The notes under the pieces were generated by a model. That model had not been told where the DNA came from. It did not search any database and saw nothing but the letters and a program-made list of their open reading frames with translations. The position numbers and the translations under genes were made by a program. DNA of 14,033 nt from Cruorifilaria tuberocauda (taxonomy: Eukaryota; Nematoda; Chromadorea; Rhabditida; Onchocercidae): contig JABVXU010000953.1 of NCBI GenBank assembly GCA_013365365.1, positions 1-14,033 on the forward strand, in the 5' to 3' direction. Below, in pieces: positions 7,411 to 14,033 of this stretch. Numbering within the stretch: the stretch's first letter is position 1; every line of letters begins with the position of its first letter.

Positions 7411-8643
7411 CCTATTTCTGCTATTATGGTCTAGTTGAGATAGATATCCACCGCTGTTTCATCCTATTTTCTCTTTGGTCCATTGATTATTAAATAGGTA
7501 TTTCATTTTACGAATGGCAGTTTTTGTTATAAGTTTGACCTTTGTATACCTGCTTATACCTGTTGATAGCTATCTATTCAATAATTTCTTTTTTGATAAA
7601 ATTTAAGAAATTTTTACCCCTCCATCATTTTCTAGCATTCCAAAGTTATGATTTATGAGAATTGCTTCACATTGATGATTAACATTTTATATGTGAAATA
7701 AATTAATCTTAGATTAACTAAAAGCTTTTTCTAGAAATGATAGAAAAATTAATTAGCAAAGATTAGGAAAAAAAAAATTAATCAAAATTTCTATTTTTGG
7801 AACTTTTTTTAAATAGTAAAGCTCGATGCTATACGTTTCGTCATTTAAAATATTTTCTAATTCATCTATTTCGATACCTTCATTAAGCTTATACGGCTAA
7901 CAATAGGCTTAATACCTACCTTGATTAGATATATACGAATTATGGTTAAACTTTAACTACTAGGCTAATTACTTTTTATTGAGCAAATGATCAAATATGC
8001 TATAATAAAATTATATCAGTCTGCTAGACAATTTTCAATCGTATTTCGGAAATATTTTCATCCGATAATCAATATATGATAATTATGCTAATGCTTTGAA
8101 AATCTTAGCTTTTTCCACTTAACACTTAACAAACAAACTTTCTATTTATGTTGAAATCATAAACTTTTCAATTTTAGAAATTTCAATTATGAAATTGTCT
8201 TTTTTCCTATAAATTTTAAATTAAATTATCATTTAGTTTAAATTTTATCAACTTTCGCACTAATATTTCTTATAATAATTTGCCTTTATTCATATTTTTG
8301 ATAATCTAAATCAAATTTCAACCGAAATATTATTTTTTACTCTTTAACGAGTTCAAATTTAAATTAATTAAATGTTTAAAAAAGAAAAAAATTCCACTTT
8401 CAGGAAAATCTGTTCTAAAAATACGAAAAAATCTTCGATTTATCACAAAATTTTAGCATCAAATGTTTGGAGTGAAAATTTTGAAATTTAAAAAAGAAAT
8501 TAATGTGAAACAGCATTGATAAAATATAAATGAAATAATTTTTGATTTCAGATTTATGATAAACTTTTACATTTATATTTAATTTTCCAAATGTTTTTGG
8601 TCAGTACCATTTCAATAATTAAATTCTTCAAAAAAAAATAAAC
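7411..8643 (+). other. Intron block with no gene seen
   Basis: Ordinary A+T-rich intron sequence. A slightly less A/T-dominated patch lies at 7820-7970 and repeats TAGGCTTAATA/TAGGCTAATTA-like strings without clear order. At 8400-8490 short A-tracts and AAAATTTT strings recur at roughly 10-bp steps. No coding or structural RNA signal is seen. Confidence 0.4.
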
Positions 8644-8734
8644 AACTCAATAACTCAAATGCTGCAAAAAAAAGATTAACTCAATAACTCAAATGCTGCA
8701 AAAGGGTAAACAACTTAATAACTCGAATACTGCA
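8644..8734 (+). repeat. 34-bp tandem repeat, about 2.7 copies
   Basis: AACTCAATAACTCAAATGCT starts at 8644 and again at 8678; a diverged partial copy (AACTTAATAACTCGAATACTGCA) starts at 8712, so the offset is exactly 34 bp twice. Each unit ends in an A-rich linker. The inner string AACTCAAT/AACTCAAAT suggests an older, shorter duplication. The units lie head to tail without spacers, so this is not CRISPR-like. Confidence 0.9.
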
Positions 8735-9447
8735 TATCCTTTACTTTTTTAAATCAAAAAACTGTTATAATCAAATGAAATTTTACTTTCCTTACACACT
8801 TTGTTTTATTTTTTTCCTACGTTCATTTTAAAATTGTCAACAATTTTTCGGTTTTTTTTTCTTTTTTTTCAAAATAAACTTTGCGGAAAAATTATTTTTC
8901 ATTAGCTTATCTCTCTCTCTCTCTCTCTCTCTCTCACTCAATTTTTTTTGCACCTAAAAATTATTGCTTCTGAAAAAATATTTTTTGTTTTTTTTTTCCT
9001 GGTTGTAAAAAATTTTTTTTTCATTTATTTTGTTAATTTTACTTTTTTTTGCTAATTAGTCAATAAAGTTAGAGAAATTGATAGTAAGTAATTGTTTGAA
9101 AAAAAATAAAAGTAAGCATTTTGAGAATGTGAAAATGAAAAAAAAAAAGGATAAACGAAATTCATTGGATTTTTATCGGAATGTTCTTTGAGGCCTTTAA
9201 GAACAAAAAAGAAAAAGCTAAATTAGGCTTTTTTTCCCCATTTGTTTTATCAGTTTAACAGAAAGTAACAGCTGCATAAGTTAAATACTTTCAAAAACAA
9301 CCTATGGATTATTATTACTATGAAGAAAAAGTTTTAAGAACAAGCAGCAGTCAACTATGCTTAAAATTGAAACTTTTGTTTTTCAACTTGTCGTGAACGT
9401 TTGCTCCTCACGTCACTTCAACTTGAAAAATATATTTCACTGATTAA
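8735..9447 (+). other. Intron block with a CT tract and a G+C-richer patch
   Basis: No gene is seen. T-tracts dominate 8860-9060. A patch at 9340-9430 is richer in G+C; it holds TCACGTCA (9408-9415, CRE/UPRE-like), a weak CGTGA...TCACG inverted pair and a repeated TTCAACTTG. No open frame of useful length covers it on either strand. Confidence 0.4.
8910..8935. repeat. (TC)13 microsatellite
   Basis: Thirteen uninterrupted TC units. In a plus-strand transcript this is a UCUCUC tract of the kind bound by PTB-family splicing regulators. It is complementary to the GA tracts at 2109-2140 and 6682-6700. Confidence 0.95.
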
Positions 9448-9465
9448 AGCTTAAAGCTTTAAGCT
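9448..9465. repeat. Perfect 18-bp palindrome
   Basis: AGCTTAAAGCTTTAAGCT reads identically on both strands and contains the HindIII-type core AAGCTT. It is within what A+T-rich DNA can produce by chance, but it is unusually long and contains three AGCT/AGCTT units. Confidence 0.8.
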
Positions 9466-10086
9466 GAAATCATTTCAATTTAAACTCTCTTTTCCTTCGT
9501 AATTTTTTACTTTAGCTTTTACTGAACTAAACTTTTAAAATTAATTTTTCTTTTCTTTCACTTACAATAAACAAAGTTGCAAATCATTAAATTAGTTAAA
9601 GCTAAAATAATTTTTTTATTTTTTAGCTTTCTACTTCAGTTCTCTCTCCTCGTCCATTTTGTAATCTTACTCCTAAAATCGATATTTAATAATTTATAAA
9701 ATACGAAATGGAAATTAGATTATTTTATTTTTCATTTTTTGATTTTATCTTGTCTAAATTAAATGATCGATTTCGTTTATCGTATCAAATCAAAAATGAT
9801 TAATTTTTCGATTTTTAACTTCTTAAAAATTTTGCTAAAAAGTATGAAAAGTAAAGAGAGAAGCAAGCGAGGAAATGAACGTATGATGTTAAGTTTTTCA
9901 GTATTCAAACGTTATCACTTCAGAGTTTTTCCAATTGGAAATTTCAAAATTCGCGATTTCTGATTTCGTTTTCTAATTTCCATTCCTTCATGATTTCCCT
10001 TGATTCTCGTACCATGTAATCATTACGTTAAATTATCTGTTACACGTTTATTATACGTGAACATTGATTATTTTCTATAAAAATCT
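9466..10086 (+). other. Intron block with no gene seen
   Basis: A+T-rich sequence. A 66-codon ATG frame at 9763-9963 ends in TGA; it has no acceptor before it, no donor and no recognisable domain, so it is not called. A few G+C-richer bases (9855-9885) give it a basic stretch only. Confidence 0.35.
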
Positions 10087-10136
10087 ATTTATTATGTATT
10101 AATATTTATTATGTATTAACATTTATTATGTATTAC
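10087..10136 (+). repeat. 17-bp tandem repeat, three copies
   Basis: ATTTATTATGTATTAAT (10087-10103), ATTTATTATGTATTAAC (10104-10120) and ATTTATTATGTATTAC (10121-10136) are nearly identical and directly adjacent, indicating recent slippage. Confidence 0.95.
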
Positions 10137-11520
10137 ATTATTTATTCATTCTTAATTATTTCTAAATTGATTATTTTTTAAGATTTGATGAAAAATAAAT
10201 TTTTTTTAAATTATCATAAATATATTTGAAATCAAATAATTGAGATAACATTTTTAAATTTAAATTATCAATTGATAATTGATATGATTAAGCAGTTTAA
10301 TTTTTCGAATGGAAAAATTCAATAATAGTATGTAAGTTATTTCTATAATTATACCTCTTATTAATGCTGTAATTTTATTGAAATATTTCCGTTAGTCTTT
10401 CGCATTTGAAATTAATTAATTAATTGACTAATTAATTATTGTTTATGAAATGTTTTCTTTTTTTTGCTAAGATTTTAAAATGATTCAAATGTTCCATAAA
10501 TTTTTGCAATTGTGATATTTGTGGAATAAATTAATTTTCATCATGTAAAATAGAAAGAATAAATATTTTAGGAAAGTTTTTAAATCCTTAATCATCAATT
10601 AATTAATAGTTTAATTAATTAACAATCTCTCATTTATTATATAATCGTATCAATTCGGCTTCTTCAAATAGTCAAATAGAAATACAAATAAATAAGTAAA
10701 TAAATAAATAAACAACTAAGTAAACATTCTTTAGACATATCTTTCAATTCTCAAGAATGATTCAGCTCTTTCTTTTTTTTTTTAAAAACGTTTTCAAATC
10801 ATTCTATCTGTTCAATTTTGAAAATTGAACAACAAATATTTTTTTAAATAAACTAACCTTTTCTTTTTTTTTTCCAAAACCGAAATTATCTTTTCCAATT
10901 TTTCTCTCTCTTTTTTTTTATCGTTTTAAAGAATACTTTTAACGAAAACATTTTTCCCATTTCATCAAAAAAAAAAAGAAAAAATTATACTTTGGGAAAA
11001 ATAATTTGATATAATTAATAATGATAGAAATAATGATAATGGAAGGAATAAATTGGAAAAGTAAATTGTTCAACTTGTTGAAATTTCAATTTTAATATTT
11101 TATATCTAACTGATCCATTTTTTTTTAATTGTTCAAGTGAATGGAAAAAATAAAAGCCTAAAAATAACTTGGTAAGTCTACTTTCATAAACATTCATTAG
11201 CTTATCATTCTTTTTTATCAATGCTTTTAATTAAAACTGAAAAAGAGGAATACTTATTTACATACTCAAGTAATAGCTTCTTCAATATTTATTCTCTCTA
11301 ATAAAATCAATAATATTTGTATACAAGTAAATAAAATGGTTTTAAAAAAAAAGAAGTTGAAATCACATGATAACATATTGGAAAGATTAATTTATTAATA
11401 TACTATACTTCAATACTATTACTTAATAATATCTTAACATGACTATAACTTTATGCTCAAATCGTAGTTAATAAACTTGTGATCATAGATGATAACTTTC
11501 TCTAATCAAACGCATTATCT
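10137..11520 (+). other. Intron block with two palindromes, no gene seen
   Basis: A perfect 18-bp palindrome, AATTATCAATTGATAATT (10263-10280), contains two opposed TGATAA cores. Another, GTTCAATTTT-G-AAAATTGAAC, spans 10810-10830. There are AATT runs at 10410-10438 and 10597-10622 and an AAAT-rich run at 10681-10715. The minus-strand frame at 11015-11221 is A/T noise. Confidence 0.45.
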
Positions 11521-11529
11521 TATTTTAAT

Positions 11530-11645
11530 TTTATTTACAGATGTTAAGAGGAAGAAAGTTAATAGAAAATTTTCAGTGCATTTCGTATTTACATAAAAAA
11601 TTCATTATTTTCATACGCTTGATTGCTTTTAAGCAAAGTTGTTAG
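11530..11645 (+). other. Strong acceptor followed at once by an ATG (34-codon frame)
   Basis: TTTATTTACAG ends at 11540 and is followed immediately by ATGTTAAGAGGAAGAAAG, opening 34 codons to a TAG at 11643-11645. The start looks like a trans-splice or alternative first-exon position, but no good donor lies inside the frame, so it could only be a terminal exon or a chance match. A donor-like AAG|GTAAAT lies later at 11818 in a different frame. Confidence 0.12.
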
Positions 11646-12782
11646 CTATCAATTACTTGTTGGTACTCACTCACTTGTTGTTAGCTTATTTATTGAATTT
11701 ATTCATCTAACAAAAAACTTTCAACTTTTCAACCTCATTTATCACTTACTATTTTTATTCCTATCATATAATGATTATTATTATGATTTCGTACAAATTT
11801 TACATAATGACGATAAGGTAAATAATATTAACTAGCAAATAATTAGTAATTTTTAGGTGCTTTTATTATAAACATTTTTAGTAATGAATGGATTCAATCA
11901 TCCATCATCTTCCTATTTTACTTATTTTTCTTTTTTTGAATTACTTGAAATTACTTTTCTTTTTTTTAGCATTGTTAAAAGTTTTACGAGTAAATTCAGT
12001 TCGGCGTTCTCAAAAATGATTTTAAATGAGATATTTCCAAAATTGCAATTGTTTTTCTTTTAAATTTTATCAATGTAATATATTAAAATAGATAAATCAA
12101 ATTTGCAATTAGTTAAATTAAGTAATAAAGTTATATAAGTAGTTATTAATAATATAAAAATATTGTTTTCTGGTTGCTATTTTGTGATTTTGAACGGATA
12201 AAATGTATTCTTATCATGTATTATTAACTTATACTAACTTATGCTATGCTAGAAGCTAAGATAGCTAAGATTTTATCAAATTTTTGCTCAAATTTTTTTC
12301 AAATTCATTTTTTACAGATTAAAGCGGAATATTTACAAATTAACAAATTATTTTAGCGGAAAATATTTTATACAAAAAAAGAAAAAATAATTTTAATATT
12401 AATTTGATAGAGTACTATAATTAACAAAAGTTTTATAAAAATGATTATCAGATCTAAGAATTTTCAGGCTTGAAAACCTTAATGATAACATCGCTGTGTA
12501 AAAAATATTTAAAATAAAAAATGAAATTTTTTTATTTTTTTTACAAATAACGAAAGATATGAAATTATGTAAGTAAAAAGTAATTTTATAGTTTTTTCTT
12601 TTTAAAATTCAATTAACTTCTTAAAAGCTTCACATTTTCATTTCCTCTCGTAAACTTTCCAAAAGAATATATTTAAATTTTTAATATTTTAGCTTTAAAA
12701 TAATTTCATTCTACAGAGCTGCAAATGATTAATATCTGACTGTGAAATGCATTATGAATTATTGTTTCCGATGTTTTTTCAG
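11646..12782 (+). other. Intron block with no gene seen
   Basis: A+T-rich sequence with scattered short direct repeats, such as AGCTAAGAT twice at about 12253-12272. A 70-codon hydrophobic frame (11623-11835) begins at a TTG directly after a stop and is not supported. Confidence 0.4.
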
Positions 12783-12896
12783 ATAGCATTTCGGATATCT
12801 ATGAATTTTTTTTTCAAAAAAAATAGCATTATTTTAACATTCATAAATCAATTCAGTTTCTCTAAAAGTTTGTTTCATGGCAAGTTGTGCGTGTGT
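12783..12896 (+). other. Candidate 114-base cassette exon, phase 0 at both ends
   Basis: TGTTTTTTCAG ends at 12782 and GTAAGTAAAG starts at 12897; both are strong splice signals for a nematode. The 114 bases between them are open for 38 codons in phase 0, the phase in which the first exon (ending at 183) stops, so it would join in frame. Against this, the predicted peptide contains FFFKKN from T and A tracts and is otherwise unremarkable, the base composition matches the intron, and such signals arise by chance in 14 kb of U-rich sequence. Confidence 0.2.
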
Positions 12897-12902
12897 GTAA
12901 GT

Positions 12903-13540
12903 AAAGCTGAGAAATCAGTATGTCTTCTGAATTTCTATTTATAAAAAATATTTTTGTGTTTTTCAAGTTTTCGAAAAATTTATCAAAGGAATCAATTATT
13001 GAAATATTTCTGTTTCAAAATATTTACAGAAAAAAGAAAAATTCTTCACAGTTCTCTTTGATACAATTTTATGTATAATATTGATATGATATGATATGAT
13101 ATGATATAATTCTCTCTGTTTGATATAATTATGAAAAAATAGACTACAAATAACTTTTTCACAATTCCAAAGTTTTTTCTTTTCTTTTTTTCATTTTTTA
13201 AAAAGTTGAAAAATTGAATGGAATCTCCAGTTCAGCTTTAAATTAGCTTATTTCAGTTACATAACATTTTAACAACTGCCAGTTTGTAAAGTTTTCTAAA
13301 AAGGAAAGGAAAATGACCCACAAAAGTTTTTTTCCATTCTCGAAACATGATGAGCCAATGTGGTTTAAGTTTGTTTAGATGAGAGAAAATGATGTGATTG
13401 AAAGCATTCTTACCTTAGGGAATTTCCATTCATTTTTCAAACTTTTAAGCTAAACCTTTTTTTTTTCCTTTTTTCCTCTTTTACTTCTTTCCCTGTAATT
13501 TAAAGCTAAATAAAGCTGAATTTTTCAATGAAACAAAACT
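12903..13540 (+). other. Intron block with a (TGATA)5 repeat
   Basis: TGATA is repeated five times without interruption at 13082-13106; a related run occurs at about 6482-6496. The rest is T- and A-tract intron sequence with no coding signal. Confidence 0.5.
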
Positions 13541-13641
13541 TTCGTTCTTTCTTAATTTCTTTTTTTGTAACTTTAAAAATTGATATTTTTTTGTAATTTC
13601 ATAAATTGAAGTTACAAAAAGAAAAATAAAGAAAGAAAGAA
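13541..13641. repeat. Imperfect 33-bp inverted repeat
   Basis: Arms 13541-13573 and 13609-13641 can pair in 29 Watson-Crick pairs, one G-U and three mismatches, around a 35-base loop. The arms are T-rich and A-rich (a TTCTTTCTT-type run and a GAAAGAAAG-type run), so part of the match is low complexity, but the inner GTAACTT/AAGTTAC is specific. A second TTTTTTGTAA in the loop (13587-13596) could compete for the same right arm. Confidence 0.6.
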
Positions 13642-13713
13642 GGAAAATTTAGTATATCAAATAGTTTTTTTCCTGATACATTACTAGTTTTGAGATCATT
13701 TTTAACGATATAG

Positions 13714-13749
13714 TGATAATGATAATGATAATGATAATGATAATGATAA
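13714..13749. repeat. (TGATAA)6 hexanucleotide array
   Basis: Six perfect head-to-tail copies of TGATAA, the last followed by G. Each unit is a consensus GATA-factor core, so the array is both a microsatellite and a potential multi-site binding platform, though sites every 6 bp could not all be occupied at once. It lies 243 bp before the possible exon at 13992. Confidence 0.95.
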
Positions 13750-13991
13750 GAGAATGCTGATGAATTACAATACTTTTTGGTTTTAATGAACAATTTTCAA
13801 ATTGTTTTTCATTGAAATCATTCATTCATTTTGTTCGTTTAGAAGATTTATGAATTGATTTGAAACAAAAAAGAAAAAAGAGAGGAAGAAGAAGAAACTT
13901 AGGTTTCTTTTCCATTTCCTACATTTCCTTTATTTCCTATACGTCAAGATGATTTTTGATTTGATACAGCAATTTTTTCATTTAATTTGAG
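13750..13991 (+). promoter_or_regulatory. Purine/pyrimidine-rich region before the possible next exon
   Basis: A purine run at 13868-13897 is followed by a pyrimidine-rich stretch in which ATTTCCT recurs every 9 bp (13914, 13923, 13932). Between them lies a perfect hairpin, AAGAAAC-TTAG-GTTTCTT (13892-13909). Splice-like strings are GATACAG (13964-13970) and AATTTGAG (13984-13991). The region could be the 3' end of the long intron or a second, internal promoter with its leader. Confidence 0.3.
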
Positions 13992-14033
13992 ATCGATGGA
14001 AGAAACATGGAAGTGAAATTGTCGTCGAGCGGA
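13992..14033 (+). CDS. Possible start of the next coding exon (partial at window end)
   Basis: From 13992 the frame ATC GAT GGA AGA AAC ATG GAA... is open to the last base of the window (IDGRNMEVKLSSSG, 14 codons) and would join in phase 0 to the first exon. The composition changes sharply here, with GTCGTCGAGCGGA at 14021-14033 the densest G+C stretch in several kilobases. The preceding acceptor AATTTGAG is weak; the stronger GATACAG at 13970 leads to stops in all three frames. Alternatively the ATG at 14007 begins an alternative first exon (MEVKLSSSG). The same bases are also open on the minus strand. No family is recognised. Confidence 0.35.
   Translation, partial: MDGRNMEVKLSSSG

Larger units (their letters stand above)
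184..13991 (+). other. Very long intron (about 13.8 kb), possibly containing a second promoter
   Basis: It starts at the GTAAGTAATT donor after the first exon. No plus-strand exon with both a strong acceptor and a clearly coding composition is seen until the last 42 bases of the window. All open frames inside are short, are often open on both strands at once, and follow low-complexity sequence. The proposed 3' end, TTTAATTTGAG at 13981-13991, is weak because position -3 is G rather than C or T, so the true acceptor may lie outside the window, or the end of the window may be an alternative first exon. The intron's internal elements are listed separately. Confidence 0.55.

Noticed and set aside
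8644..8734. Regular repeats considered as a CRISPR array
   Set aside because: The units are adjacent with no unique spacers, and the sequence is eukaryotic in character.
9340..9430. G+C-richer patch considered as an exon or tRNA-like gene
   Set aside because: No open frame of useful length, no splice pair and no cloverleaf or T-loop motif could be found on either strand.
9763..9963. 66-codon ATG frame ending FKIRDF
   Set aside because: No acceptor, donor or recognisable motif; composition equals that of the intron except for a short purine-rich stretch.
11623..11835. 70-codon hydrophobic frame running into AAG|GTAAAT
   Set aside because: It starts at TTG immediately after an in-frame TGA (11620-11622), and no good acceptor follows that stop, so it cannot be an exon ending at the donor.
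13599..13793. Minus-strand frame with repeated His-Tyr residues
   Set aside because: The repeat is only the antisense translation of the (TGATAA)6 array.

Overview
The window looks like eukaryotic chromosomal DNA that is very A+T-rich (G+C roughly a quarter by eye) and almost entirely non-coding. The short U-rich 3' splice sites of the TTTCAG type, GTAAGT donors, an AAAATG start context, an 11-base leader between a splice acceptor and the ATG, and ten-base-periodic A/T clusters all point to a nematode, possibly a parasitic one with an A+T-rich genome. This is inference. No protein family is recognisable, so the organism cannot be fixed from coding evidence.

Layout. Positions 1-112 are flanking sequence that ends in a good 3' splice signal. 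Positions 113-183 are one well-supported exon: 11 bases of leader, then 20 codons, then a textbook CAG|GTAAGTAAT donor. Positions 184 to about 13991 read as one long intron (or as intron plus a second promoter). Positions 13992-14033 may be the start of the next coding exon, or an alternative first exon with ATG at 14007. Together they suggest the 5' end of one plus-strand gene with a first intron of about 13.8 kb. Its product is not recognised.

Inside the intron no convincing second gene appears on either strand. It does hold much structure: a near-perfect 76-bp inverted repeat at 4005-4173 that would fold into a long double-stranded RNA; two clusters with 19 copies of the GATA-factor core TGATAA/TTATCA between 6273 and 7388, one lying in a slightly G+C-richer block of degenerate repeats; a perfect six-copy TGATAA array at 13714-13749; GA microsatellites with a complementary CT tract at 8910; tandem duplications of 16-18, 34 and about 110 bp; a second, weaker inverted repeat at 13541-13641; and a run of A/T junctions about 10 bp apart at 5200-5290. 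A few splice-like sites (an acceptor fused to a donor at 6606/6607, and a 114-base phase-0 candidate exon at 12783-12896) are worth checking against RNA data.

The most economical reading is a developmentally regulated gene whose large first intron carries control elements. The strongest candidates for something notable are the foldback repeat, the GATA-site clusters and the A/T periodicity. No bacterial operon, CRISPR array, tRNA, rRNA or full-length transposon coding region is visible.
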